This document shows, one piece after another, positions 25,200 to 33,814 of a DNA stretch of 62,454 nt. Below the pieces are notes generated by a model, which was not told where the DNA came from, ran no database searches, and saw nothing but the letters and a program-made list of their open reading frames with translations. The number at the start of each line of letters is the position of its first letter. The first letter of the stretch is position 1. A program made the translations under genes and the position numbers. Source of the stretch: Flavobacteriales bacterium UBA3364 (GTDB lineage: Bacteria; Bacteroidota; Bacteroidia; Flavobacteriales_F; PHOS-HE28); assembly GCA_002360495.1 (NCBI GenBank), contig DEQO01000188.1:1-62454 (forward strand), read 5' to 3'.

Positions 25200-26645
25200 A
25201 TGGAAAGCCACCGTTACATTGGGGCCGTGATGGGAGATCGATCTTGGAGGAATGCGTGGTCCCTTCCATTGCCGTTGGTCGTGGCGATCGTAGGGGCCTC
25301 GTTGGCCGGATACCATGGGCTGAACGGACAGGATACCCACGACTACCTGCGGATCGCCAGGACGTGGACCGCTTGGATGGATGGCGCACCGCGACCCGTG
25401 ATGGTGGAGCATCCGCACGGATATCCCATAGCCGGGGCGCTGCTCGGCAGGATCATGGGCTCCGAACACATCGCCCTTCAGGCCATTTCGGCGGTTTGCA
25501 TGCTCGGGTTGTTGTTGCTCGTAAGAGGCTTGCTACGCAGGACATTCCCGGGTTCCGGATCGATCGATCTCTTCGTCCTGCTGGCGCTCGGGTCATCGCC
25601 CTTCCTCCTGCGCTATTCGCTGATGGTGATGACCGACGTGCCTTCCGCCGTACTCGCCTTCATGGCTTACGTGTGTGCGGTGCGTTGGTGGTTGGACAGG
25701 AAGATGAAGTGGCTCGTCCTCGCACTGGGGGCCGCTGCTCTGGCGATGATGGTCCGAATTGCGGTGGCTCCGATGTTGATGGCTCTGGCCGTGATCGTTG
25801 TCCACGGCGAGCGAAAGGGGCGCGCAGGTCGATGGTCGGTGATCGGAGGGGTTACAGCCGTCTGTTGTGCGGCAGTTCTCCTGATCATCCCCTTCAGCGA
25901 GGTTTGGCAAACCCTCATGCGCTCACCATTGGGTGAGTGGTCGCCATTGAACCTGGTACGCCGCGATTTCCGCTTGGATGATGGCGACCTGCACTACACC
26001 GTTCCGAACATTGCTTACGTGGTGTGCGTGGCAGGTCATCCGGGTTTCCTGCTCATGGGCCTCGGTCTGTTGCCTTTCTTCCGCCGTTCGGACCTGCGAC
26101 CGGCCCATGCCCGCATCGCCGCGTTCCTGCTTGTCTGTTATCTCTTGTTCATCGGTGGGATGCCCTTCCAGAACTTCCGGATGCTGGTCCTGGCCCAGCC
26201 TTTTGTTGCAGTTCTCCTGTATCCGGCTTTCGAGCGGGCTTTGGTGTGGTTGCAGGAAAAGGGGGTGCGTCTTTCCTGGGCGGTCGCGCTTGTTCTGTTG
26301 GCGCAAACTGTGCTTTTCGTGCGTGCCATGGCGCCCTTCGCTCATCAGGCCGCTGTGGAGCGTGATCTGGCCGCCGAAGTGAATGCCCTGCCACCATCAC
26401 GGGTCTATACGCATGGAATGGGCGGCGCACTGAACACCTACTGCCCCGATGTCCAGGTCACCGAACTGTGGTATGGCGTGATCGATCGGTTCGAACCTGG
26501 CTCGTTGATCCTGGTCCGTCCGACCAATCTCGAAGAACAGTGGGAGGGACTGGCCCCCGCCATCAACTGGCAGCGTGCAGGACAACAAGGCGTGGACGAG
26601 CTGGTGATCCATCCGGATGGATGGGTCCTCGGCAGGGTTCATTGA
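25200..26645 (+). CDS. Polytopic membrane protein, GT-C glycosyltransferase-like
   Basis: A 481-residue protein with about ten helices. The first outside loop has the acidic motif LNGQDTHDYLRI (about residues 41-52) and the HPHGYPIAGALLG segment, as in PMT/ArnT-type GT-C enzymes that use polyprenyl-phosphate sugars. The C-terminal 90 residues are soluble, with GMGGALNTYCPD. The start may also be the ATG at 25230. It overlaps the convergent HEAT gene by 7 bp. Confidence 0.77.
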   Translation: MESHRYIGAVMGDRSWRNAWSLPLPLVVAIVGASLAGYHGLNGQDTHDYLRIARTWTAWMDGAPRPVMVEHPHGYPIAGALLGRIMGSEHIALQAISAVCMLGLLLLVRGLLRRTFPGSGSIDLFVLLALGSSPFLLRYSLMVMTDVPSAVLAFMAYVCAVRWWLDRKMKWLVLALGAAALAMMVRIAVAPMLMALAVIVVHGERKGRAGRWSVIGGVTAVCCAAVLLIIPFSEVWQTLMRSPLGEWSPLNLVRRDFRLDDGDLHYTVPNIAYVVCVAGHPGFLLMGLGLLPFFRRSDLRPAHARIAAFLLVCYLLFIGGMPFQNFRMLVLAQPFVAVLLYPAFERALVWLQEKGVRLSWAVALVLLAQTVLFVRAMAPFAHQAAVERDLAAEVNALPPSRVYTHGMGGALNTYCPDVQVTELWYGVIDRFEPGSLILVRPTNLEEQWEGLAPAINWQRAGQQGVDELVIHPDGWVLGRVH

Positions 26646-27172
26646 CCCTCGTCCGTTCCGAGGCGATATTCGAGCACGGCCAGCAGATCGTTCAAGAGGG
26701 AAGCTTTGTACGAGTTCCCTTCATCGGGCAAGGCTTTCCTTACCCGGGCCGCCGCCGAACGCGTCGCTCTTTCGGGCCAGATCTCCTGGTTCTCGATCAC
26801 CGTGAGGCATTCAAAGCACTCCTCCCCATTTCCATCCAGGGCGATCGTCACGAAGCGGTCCAGATGATCACGCACGTCCAGACCGGCGTTCCAGAAGACG
26901 GAAAGGACCGTCACTCGCACGGAAGCCAGCGCTGGTTCGTCAAGGGCCAGCAACAATTCGTCCGTCGCATTCATCACCTTCACCTCGTTCAGGAGCTTGG
27001 TGATGCGCTGCCGTATATGGTCCTCCTGGGTGGTGGCAAGCGCATGCAGAAGTGGACGGATGGCTCGCGCGTCACCCCCTTTTTCGATCCGCGCCAATGC
27101 CGTCAACACCTGATCGGCGTCCTTGCTCAACAACGCGGCGAACGCGAGGTCCATGTTCTTGGTGGAACTCAT
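26639..27172 (-). CDS. HEAT-repeat protein
   Basis: A 177-residue all-helical protein with repeated units of about 35-40 residues. Examples are VLTALARIEKGGDARAIRPLLHAL and LASVRVTVLSVFWNAG. No signal peptide is seen, so it is cytosolic. HEAT proteins usually act as scaffolds, and the partner is unknown. Convergent with the GT-C-like gene, overlapping by 7 bp. Confidence 0.75.
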   Translation of the reverse strand: MSSTKNMDLAFAALLSKDADQVLTALARIEKGGDARAIRPLLHALATTQEDHIRQRITKLLNEVKVMNATDELLLALDEPALASVRVTVLSVFWNAGLDVRDHLDRFVTIALDGNGEECFECLTVIENQEIWPERATRSAAARVRKALPDEGNSYKASLLNDLLAVLEYRLGTDEGQ

Positions 27173-27232
27173 CGCGTATCGATCCGGACCGACCTGTTAG
27201 GAATGGCTTGATGGTGCTCGTTGGGCGGAACG

Positions 27233-28240
27233 CTAGAGGCTCATATAGCTCCTCCTCATCGGGCTCCGCTTGAACTTGTACGAGACCTCCAGGCTGAGGT
27301 AGCTGAACGAATCCAGCAGGGCCGGATTCCCGCGCGGACTCGCGCGAAGGTCCACCTCGCCGGAAGTACCCCAACCGGTGGGGTCGCTTATGTAGCGGGC
27401 CAGGTCCTGGTCGACGGCACTTTCATAAGCCGCATCGATCTCCTCGTACGTGGCGTACCGGTCGCTCACATCGTCCAGCATGTCGGTCATGAACATGAGG
27501 TAGCAATACTCCAGTCCTATGCTCCACTTGCGGGTTGCCATGACGCGCAATCCAGCGCCCATGGGAACACCTACGTGCCATGGAGAAAAGCGCTGTGTAC
27601 GTGTCGGATCGCCAGCGCCAGCGCCCCCTTCGGTGAGCCAGCTGTACAGATCGGTCTCGAACTTCCCATCGCGCTCCACCACATTGGCGCCGGGTGTCTT
27701 ACGCGGAGCATCGCGCACGGTGCCATCTTCCCAGAAATAGTATTTGTTCGCAGGGTCCTGTTCGCCCCGGAAGAGATCGGCCTTGGGCCTGCCATGGTAG
27801 ATCCCCAGGCCGATGTGGAAGTACATGAAGAACCGTTGCTGGAAGAGCGGGGTGAACGGCTCGCGATACGCGTTCAGCACCAAATGACCGGAGGCTCCCA
27901 CGAGATCGTTGCGAAAGCTTAGGCCACGTTTGTAATTCTTCAGGTCCTTGACCTCCGTACCCTTGATCGGGGCGGTTTCGTCGTACCCGATGCGGTACCA
28001 GCTAAGCCGGGCCTCCGTGGTGATCGAACGCGTTACGTAACGTTTCTTGTTGTTCAGGAAATCCCGGAAGGAGATGGTCATTGCCGGCCGCGCGCTGTTC
28101 CACTGCACGGGGCCATCGATGTTGCCTAGATCACCGTAGTAATGGGTAACCCCGGCGCTCACACCCACCTCGAGGTGCCGTTGGGCGCAGACCGAACTTG
28201 CAACCGCTAAGGCCGAAAGGAGAAGTACCGATCGTATCAT
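27233..28240 (-). CDS. Outer-membrane beta-barrel protein (DUF6089-like)
   Basis: A 335-residue protein with signal peptide (residues 1-19, ending SVCAQ). Alternating strands and motifs VGVSAGVTHYYGDLGN, RFFMYFHIGLGIYHG and the aromatic end YLSLEVSYKFKRS are typical of Bacteroidota barrels of the DUF6089 type. The last residues after the barrel strand are basic, which is unusual for a Phe-ending barrel. Function is unknown. A TAACTTAG box is 15 bp before the ATG. Confidence 0.78.
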   Translation of the reverse strand: MIRSVLLLSALAVASSVCAQRHLEVGVSAGVTHYYGDLGNIDGPVQWNSARPAMTISFRDFLNNKKRYVTRSITTEARLSWYRIGYDETAPIKGTEVKDLKNYKRGLSFRNDLVGASGHLVLNAYREPFTPLFQQRFFMYFHIGLGIYHGRPKADLFRGEQDPANKYYFWEDGTVRDAPRKTPGANVVERDGKFETDLYSWLTEGGAGAGDPTRTQRFSPWHVGVPMGAGLRVMATRKWSIGLEYCYLMFMTDMLDDVSDRYATYEEIDAAYESAVDQDLARYISDPTGWGTSGEVDLRASPRGNPALLDSFSYLSLEVSYKFKRSPMRRSYMSL

Positions 28241-28255
28241 TGGCGGAAAGTCGGC

Positions 28256-28263
28256 CTAAGTTA
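28256..28263 (-). promoter_or_regulatory. Possible -7 box TAACTTAG
   Basis: One mismatch to TAnnTTTG on the minus strand, 15 bp before the ATG at 28240. No -33 box is clear. Confidence 0.3.
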
Positions 28264-28316
28264 CGAGAGAAAGACGGCTCGTGGATCGGAAGTTGCCTTC
28301 TGACCGGTCAAACCCT

Positions 28317-29009
28317 TCATTCGTAGCTTCTTTCACCGAAGATCGCGGTTCCGATCCGGACCAGGGTGCTGCCTTCTGCGATGGCCAGATCGGCATCGCC
28401 GCTCATGCCCATGCTCAACTCGGTGAACAATGCGGGATCCTGGGCGCGCCGCAGCCCATGGAACATTTCGGCCAACCCGTGGAATTCCTGCCGCACCCGC
28501 TCGCGATCTTCGGTATTGGAGGCCATGCCCATGAGGCCTCGTATGCGGACATGGGGCCAACGCCCGGCACGTCCGGCCTCCAGCAGTTCCGCTACCTCGT
28601 CGGGCGCCAGGCCATGCTTGGCCGCTTCCTTCGCGATGTGGACTTGGAGGAGCACATCCTGGATCCGCTGGCCAGCGACCGCGCGTTTATCCAATTCATC
28701 CAGCAATTTGGGACCGTCCACACCGTGGATCAGGTGCGTGAGTGCGGTGTCGCGATCACTGGGGAGGATGTACTTCACCTTGTTCGTCTGCAGGTGGCCG
28801 ATGAAGTGCCACTCGATGTCCGCAGGCAGAAGCGGCTGCTTTTCCCTCAACTCTTGCGGGTAGTTTTCGCCGAATGCACGGTGGCCCAGGTCATAGAGCG
28901 CCTGTATCTCAGCCACCGTCCGCGTCTTGCTCACGGCAACGAGTTTCACGTGTGAAGGGATCGTAGCCTTCACCTGCGCGTATCGTTGGGCCAGCGCAAC
29001 AAGGTCCAT
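28317..29009 (-). CDS. YggS family PLP-binding protein
   Basis: A 230-residue PLP homeostasis protein (PROSC/YggS). The PLP lysine lies in KLVAVSKTRT (Lys27), and FGENYPQE, WHFIGHLQTNK and the C-terminal LSMGMSGDADLAIAEGSTLVRIG are all present. It has no known enzymatic activity and buffers the free cofactor. It follows the DUF1015 gene by 16 bp. The upstream SerC also uses PLP, which fits the operon. Confidence 0.94.
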   Translation of the reverse strand: MDLVALAQRYAQVKATIPSHVKLVAVSKTRTVAEIQALYDLGHRAFGENYPQELREKQPLLPADIEWHFIGHLQTNKVKYILPSDRDTALTHLIHGVDGPKLLDELDKRAVAGQRIQDVLLQVHIAKEAAKHGLAPDEVAELLEAGRAGRWPHVRIRGLMGMASNTEDRERVRQEFHGLAEMFHGLRRAQDPALFTELSMGMSGDADLAIAEGSTLVRIGTAIFGERSYE

Positions 29010-29025
29010 GATGGCTTTCGGTCGA

Positions 29026-30252
29026 CTAAAGGTCCTCCAGGGAATACACCGTGAGCCCGCTGCGCAATTTCGGCTCGATATAGGTGCTCTTGGGGGGCAT
29101 GCAGCCTCCGGAGTCGGCCACGGCCTGGAGCTCGGCGAAACTCACCGGACGCAGGCCGAATGCCGCCGCCGCCTCCCCGCTCTTCACCAAGCGCTCCAAT
29201 TCACCGAGGCCGAGCGTACCAGGAACGAATTTCACATGTGGGTCGGTGCGAAGATCATGGATCCCGAGCACCGGATCCAGGACCGCCTCGCTCAGCACGG
29301 AAGCATCGAGCCGGTCCGCGGCATCGGCATTCTGGTCGGGGGTGGGGAGGGAGAGCGTGAACCAGCCCTTGCGCGAGCAAACATGGACCTCGGCGTGCTG
29401 TGGAGGGGCTTCGGGCATGGCGCGCAACGCGACCAACTTACCGACCCTGCGCAAGGCATCCAGGAATTCATCGGTATCCATACCGCCCAAACTGGTAACG
29501 GCGCGGTCGAAATTGTGGATGTGCAGGTGCTCCTGTGGCACGACGAAGGCAAGGCTCCAGGCCTTCGGCGCATCAGCAAAGGCACCGGTGCTCTCGGCCA
29601 AGCGGGCACTGCTGGCCAGGCGATGGTGACCGTCAGCGATGTACAGCGCATCCATGGTGGCGAAGCTGGCGGAGACCGCAGCTATGACTGCGGGGTCGTG
29701 CACGGCCCAAACGCGATGCCGCACACGGTCCGTTGTGCTGAAGTCGTACGTGTGCAGCGTGGACCACACGCGCTCCAGCGCATTGTCCAAACCACTGGTC
29801 CCCGGCGCGGCCAGCAGTACAGGTTCGGCATTGATGCCGGTCGCGTTCAGGTAGTCCTTGAAGAGTTCCTCGCGCTGTTGAAGGGTGTGTTCGTGGACCT
29901 TGATCCGACCACCCCGATAATCACCGACGGATACCGCACCGATCACACCACGCGAAAGCACGCCTGGTCGGCTTTGCTCGTACGCGTAGATGCACGGGCG
30001 TTCGTCCCGCAAGTACCACCCTTCGCCTACGAATTCGTTCCACTTCCGGCGTACGTTGCCAAAACGTTGGGCTCTGCCGAGATGCTCCGTGCTCCCGTGA
30101 TCGGGATGGATCACATGAAGGAACGAGAACGGATTGCCGAGCAGCTTCTCGCGCATCTTTTCATCGCTATAGCTCACATAGCTGCGGCTGGCGACAAGGT
30201 GGGCCTTGTCGGGGACGGGACGCCAGGCGCGGAAGGGCCGGAAATGGACCAT
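29026..30252 (-). CDS. DUF1015 family protein
   Basis: A 408-residue cytosolic DUF1015 protein. Family marks are the N-terminal FRPFRAWRPVP, YVSYSDEKM, YIADGHHRLAS (about residues 206-216) and GGCMPPKSTYIEPKLRSGL. The IADGHHR motif resembles phosphoryl-transfer or ParB-type kinase folds, but activity is uncertain. The gene is regularly placed after serC and serA. It shares one base with the serA stop (TGATG), so translation is coupled. Confidence 0.9.
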   Translation of the reverse strand: MVHFRPFRAWRPVPDKAHLVASRSYVSYSDEKMREKLLGNPFSFLHVIHPDHGSTEHLGRAQRFGNVRRKWNEFVGEGWYLRDERPCIYAYEQSRPGVLSRGVIGAVSVGDYRGGRIKVHEHTLQQREELFKDYLNATGINAEPVLLAAPGTSGLDNALERVWSTLHTYDFSTTDRVRHRVWAVHDPAVIAAVSASFATMDALYIADGHHRLASSARLAESTGAFADAPKAWSLAFVVPQEHLHIHNFDRAVTSLGGMDTDEFLDALRRVGKLVALRAMPEAPPQHAEVHVCSRKGWFTLSLPTPDQNADAADRLDASVLSEAVLDPVLGIHDLRTDPHVKFVPGTLGLGELERLVKSGEAAAAFGLRPVSFAELQAVADSGGCMPPKSTYIEPKLRSGLTVYSLEDL

Positions 30253-31220
30253 CAGCTCACATCCACCGTGGAACGCCAGGCGATGATCTGATCGGCAAGT
30301 TCATCACCCACACGGCCTTGGGCTTCGGCGGTGGCAGCGCCGATGTGGGGGCTCAGGCTCAAGCCCGGATGGGCTATCAGTTCGGCACGGGGCTCGGGTT
30401 CTCCTTCGAACACGTCCAACGCGGCGCCGCGGACGCGTCCTTCGTGGAGAGCCTTCAACAAGGCATCTTCATCGATGCTGCCGCCGCGCGCCGTATTCAC
30501 CAGGACCACCCCGGGTTTCACTTGCGCCAGTTCGGCGGCACCGAGCAGGGCACGACCGTCCTTCTGTGCTGGGACGTGCAGCGTGATCGCATCAGCCTGG
30601 GCGAGCAGCTCGGGGAGCGTCACCATTTTCACCGGAACGCGCACGGATTGGCCACCGACCTCCACCTCGATCGCTTCCGTCGTGGCATGGCTGTCCACGT
30701 AGACCACACGCATCCCGCAACCGAGGGCATACCGCGCGGTCCATTGGCCGATCCGTCCGAAGCCGATCACCCCGAGCGTTTTCCCACGCACCTCATAGCC
30801 CTTCTCGTACTCTTTCTTGAGCTCCTTGAATTTGGTCCTGCCCTCATCGGGCATCCGGCGATTGGACTTGTGCAGGTTGCGCATCAACGTGAACAAGTGC
30901 GCCATGACCAGCTCGGCAACGCTGATGCTGGAAGAGGCCGGTGTATTGATCACCGGAAGTCCCTTGTCCTTGGCATAGGCCACGTCGATGTTATCGAGCC
31001 CGACACCGCCCCGTCCGATCAATTTGACCGTTGGGCAGGCGTCGATGAGGTCGCGGCGCACTTTGGTTGCGCTGCGGACCAGGAGGACATCCACCAGTTC
31101 CTTGTTCAGGTAGTCGGCCAACTGCTCCTGAGGAACATGGTCCGTGGTCACTTTGAAGCCTTCCTCCTGCAAGCTCTTCTTGGCCTGTGCGGAAATGCCG
31201 TCGTTGGCGTGTACACGCAT
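30252..31220 (-). CDS. serA: D-3-phosphoglycerate dehydrogenase (D-2-hydroxyacid dehydrogenase)
   Basis: A 322-residue NAD-dependent dehydrogenase for the first step of serine synthesis. It has the substrate-site GRGGVGLDNIDV, the Rossmann loop GVIGFGRIGQW, the catalytic Arg and Glu (VNTARGGSIDEDAL, ALDVFEGEPEP) and His in HIGAATAEAQG. The regulatory C-terminal ACT domain is missing, so serine feedback of the E. coli type is not expected. Four bases follow the serC stop. Confidence 0.9.
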   Translation of the reverse strand: MRVHANDGISAQAKKSLQEEGFKVTTDHVPQEQLADYLNKELVDVLLVRSATKVRRDLIDACPTVKLIGRGGVGLDNIDVAYAKDKGLPVINTPASSSISVAELVMAHLFTLMRNLHKSNRRMPDEGRTKFKELKKEYEKGYEVRGKTLGVIGFGRIGQWTARYALGCGMRVVYVDSHATTEAIEVEVGGQSVRVPVKMVTLPELLAQADAITLHVPAQKDGRALLGAAELAQVKPGVVLVNTARGGSIDEDALLKALHEGRVRGAALDVFEGEPEPRAELIAHPGLSLSPHIGAATAEAQGRVGDELADQIIAWRSTVDVS

Positions 31221-31224
31221 CGTT

Positions 31225-32313
31225 CTATCCGTTCTTTTTGGCGAATTCCTCCATCACATCCACGAGCACCTGGACGCTCTCGATCGGCAGTGCGTTGTAC
31301 ATGCTGGCCCGGTAGCCGCCCACACTGCGGTGTCCACGAATACCACTGATCCCCGCCTCCTTCCACAGAGCGTCGAAGGCCGGCTCCATGGCGGCATCGT
31401 TCATCACGAACGTCGGGTTCATCACGCTGCGGTCTTCCACAGCGGTCGTGCCCCTGAACATCGGGAGGCGGTCCACGGCGTCATAGAGCAGCTTCGCTTT
31501 TGCGGCATTGCGTTTCTCCATTTCGGCCACACCACCCATGCGCTTCATCCATTCCATGGTCAGCATGCTTACGTATACCGCGAAGACCGGCGGCGTGTTG
31601 TACATGCTCTCCTTGTCGGCGTGGTTCTTCAAGTCCAGCATAGGGCTGAGCTTGCGTCCGGTCCGGCCGAGCCGCTCAGGATCCATCAGGTATACGGTAG
31701 CTCCCGCAGGCCCCATGTTCTTCTGTGCGCCGCCATAGATCAGGGCGAAGTCCGCCACGTTCACCGGACGGCTGAAGATGTCGCTGCTCATGTCGCAGAC
31801 CACCGGTACGGGGCTCTTCGGGAACTGTTTGTACTGTGTTCCGAAGATGGTGTTGTTGCTGGTAAAGTGGAAATAGTCGGCATCCGAAGGGATGGCAAAG
31901 CCCTTGGGGATATAGCTGAAGTTCTTGTCCTCGCTGCTGGCAACGACGATGGTCTCGCCAACGAGCTTGCTTTCTTTCACTGCGCGCGAGGCCCATTCCC
32001 CGGTGTTGGCATACGCCGCTTTGCCGCCGGTCCTCATGTAGTTCAAGGGCACCATGTGGAAGCCGAGGCTGGCTCCTCCACCGAGGAAAACCACGCCATA
32101 ATGGTCCGGGGCGCCCAACAATTCCTTCACCAGTGACTGGGCCCTCACCATCACCGCCTCGAAGGGCTTGCTCCGGTGGCTCATCTCAATGATCGAGAGA
32201 CCTGTCCCCTCATAGTCGATGACGGACTCTGCGGCCTTCTGCAAGACCTCCTGCGGAAGGATGCACGGTCCTGCACTGAAATTGTGGATCTTCAGGTTGG
32301 TGGCGGTGCTCAT
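31225..32313 (-). CDS. serC: Phosphoserine aminotransferase
   Basis: A 362-residue PLP-dependent class V aminotransferase, second step of serine synthesis. It shows NFSAGPCILPQEVL at the N terminus, ISEMSHRSKPF-like IIEMSHRSKPFEAV, LGGGASLGFHMVPLN and the PLP-lysine segment YGGAQKNMGPAG. The ATG at 32313 gives the family N terminus. Promoter box TACCTTTG lies at 32347-32354. Heads the serC-serA-DUF1015-yggS unit. Confidence 0.95.
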   Translation of the reverse strand: MSTATNLKIHNFSAGPCILPQEVLQKAAESVIDYEGTGLSIIEMSHRSKPFEAVMVRAQSLVKELLGAPDHYGVVFLGGGASLGFHMVPLNYMRTGGKAAYANTGEWASRAVKESKLVGETIVVASSEDKNFSYIPKGFAIPSDADYFHFTSNNTIFGTQYKQFPKSPVPVVCDMSSDIFSRPVNVADFALIYGGAQKNMGPAGATVYLMDPERLGRTGRKLSPMLDLKNHADKESMYNTPPVFAVYVSMLTMEWMKRMGGVAEMEKRNAAKAKLLYDAVDRLPMFRGTTAVEDRSVMNPTFVMNDAAMEPAFDALWKEAGISGIRGHRSVGGYRASMYNALPIESVQVLVDVMEEFAKKNG

Positions 32314-32346
32314 TGCCAGGGCGCGGTTATTGGAATTCGCGCGCGG

Positions 32347-32375
32347 CAAAGGTAACCGCCGGTGCCAAGGCACAA
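32347..32375 (-). promoter_or_regulatory. Promoter of serC
   Basis: TACCTTTG (32354-32347, minus strand) fits the -7 consensus, with a TTG about 18 bp upstream as -33 box. The leader is about 28 bases. Confidence 0.6.
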
Positions 32376-32417
32376 GTGAACGAACCGGGGATCTTACACG
32401 ATCCGCGGTTGGATCCA

Positions 32418-33260
32418 CTATGGCTTCGGCGGGGCCTTGAACGGTTTGGCGACCTTGCCGGGATCACGCAGGTCGATGTCAGGTCCGAACCACCATTCGC
32501 CTTTGTGCCAGAAGTACGCGTCGTGCGTCATGTCGGGCCCATAATAGGCCGGTTGGCCTGCCATATCGGCCCGTGACGGGGACAGGTGGTCCATCACGAT
32601 CCCTTCGATCGTGGGGTCGTAGCGCAAGGTCATCGTGGCCTGGAATGCATAGCCGTAGACCTTGCGCATCGCCTTCAGCTTGCCTTTGCCAAAGAGCGGG
32701 GCACCGAAGCGCGGCTTACCGTTCTTGAAGCTCAACACCTCGATCACCTTGCGGGTCTCGGCTCTGCTGTAGCCCTTCCAGCCTAAAAGGGTGTAATAGG
32801 TCCTCGAACCCTTGGTGACCGGGATCACGTCATAGTACAAGGCACCGTACCAGCGGTCCGGGCCAAGTTCAGGGACTTCAGCAGCAGGGATGTTCGCGGT
32901 CATGTCCCGCAGTTCAAAAAGGACCTGCCCCTTGGAGGTCTTCACGAGCAGGAAGCCTTCGAACAAATGGTGTCCGTCGTTGCGCGGAAGGTTCCACGTG
33001 AAAAGCCGGAAAGTGCCGTCCGGAGCATCCACCCGGGTCATGGGAAGGTCCTTGAAGTCTGCCGTCAAAGCGCCATCGGCAGCCAGGAGAGTGCGGAGGT
33101 CCTGCTTGATCAGCGCGTTGATACTGTCCTGGACTTGGTCGTTGGGTGCATTTCCGATAGCCCTCAGGCTGGACCCGACGCGGGCCTGCGTTCCATCCTG
33201 GGAGAACAGTTGCCCGGCGATCAAGCCTATCGCGAAAAGGAAAGATCGAAGGGTGGACAT
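32418..33260 (-). CDS. Secreted protein of unknown function
   Basis: A 280-residue protein with signal peptide (residues 1-20, ending GQLFSQ). The middle part is beta-rich, with RWYGALYYDVIPV, YYTLLGWKGY and YDPTIEGIVMDHLSP. It resembles conserved periplasmic proteins of Bacteroidota placed near the serine cluster, without a known activity. It lies 104 bp before serC, 102 bp after the ferredoxin gene. Confidence 0.7.
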   Translation of the reverse strand: MSTLRSFLFAIGLIAGQLFSQDGTQARVGSSLRAIGNAPNDQVQDSINALIKQDLRTLLAADGALTADFKDLPMTRVDAPDGTFRLFTWNLPRNDGHHLFEGFLLVKTSKGQVLFELRDMTANIPAAEVPELGPDRWYGALYYDVIPVTKGSRTYYTLLGWKGYSRAETRKVIEVLSFKNGKPRFGAPLFGKGKLKAMRKVYGYAFQATMTLRYDPTIEGIVMDHLSPSRADMAGQPAYYGPDMTHDAYFWHKGEWWFGPDIDLRDPGKVAKPFKAPPKP

Positions 33261-33362
33261 GTTGGTTGAACGCGGGCGCTAGGCGGCTATTACCCGAATT
33301 CCGTGCCGGGGAAGAATGGACCGCACCCTTTCACCTTTCCACCCATGCACCTTTCCACATTC

Positions 33363-33710
33363 CTACAGGTGCATGAATTCCTTCTTCGCCATCAACTGCT
33401 CCTTGGTTTCCCTGAAGTCCGGGTCGTCCACACAGCAATCGACGGGGCAAACAGCGGCGCACTGCGGCTCGTCATGGAAGCCCGTACACTCGGTACACTT
33501 GTCGGTGACGATGTAATAGACGTCCATGGTCTTGGGCGCGTTGGCCGCGTCGGCGTCGAGGCTGGTGCCCATCGGGGTGGTCATGGGACCGTGCAAGGAA
33601 GTGCCATCTGCCAGCCGCCATTCTGCGCCCCCTTCATAGATGGCGTTGTTCGGGCATTCCGGTTCGCAAGCACCACAGTTGATGCATTCCTCGGTGATCA
33701 TGATCGCCAT
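33363..33710 (-). CDS. 4Fe-4S dicluster ferredoxin
   Basis: A 115-residue ferredoxin with two cluster sites: CINCGACEPECPNNA (residues 9-23) and CTECTGFHDEPQCAAVCPVDCC, where the insert between the second and third Cys is longer than usual. It resembles the YfhL/FdxA type. The ATG at 33710 is the family start. It is divergent from the acyl-CoA reductase, to which it might pass or draw electrons (inference). Confidence 0.92.
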   Translation of the reverse strand: MAIMITEECINCGACEPECPNNAIYEGGAEWRLADGTSLHGPMTTPMGTSLDADAANAPKTMDVYYIVTDKCTECTGFHDEPQCAAVCPVDCCVDDPDFRETKEQLMAKKEFMHL

Positions 33711-33722
33711 GGTGGTACGGTC

Positions 33723-33730
33723 TACTTTTG
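33723..33730 (+). promoter_or_regulatory. -7 box TACTTTTG facing the acyl-CoA reductase
   Basis: An exact TAnnTTTG match on the plus strand, 84 bp before the ATG at 33815. No -33 box is seen. Confidence 0.4.
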
Positions 33731-33788
33731 GGCCCTCACCGGGATGATCGCAGAACGTAAAGGTCCGCAGGTTCCGTGGGAGCGGTGG

Positions 33789-33796
33789 CAAAGATA
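33789..33796 (-). promoter_or_regulatory. -7 box TATCTTTG facing the ferredoxin gene
   Basis: An exact TAnnTTTG match on the minus strand, 78 bp before the ATG at 33710. It lies downstream of the plus-strand box at 33723, so the two transcripts would overlap at their 5' ends. Confidence 0.45.
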
Positions 33797-33814
33797 GCCC
33801 CGACCAATGTTCAC

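Noticed and set aside
24718..25469. Two ORFs covering the 24.8-25.2 kb gap
   Set aside because: No plausible composition, start signal or domain; probably noncoding.
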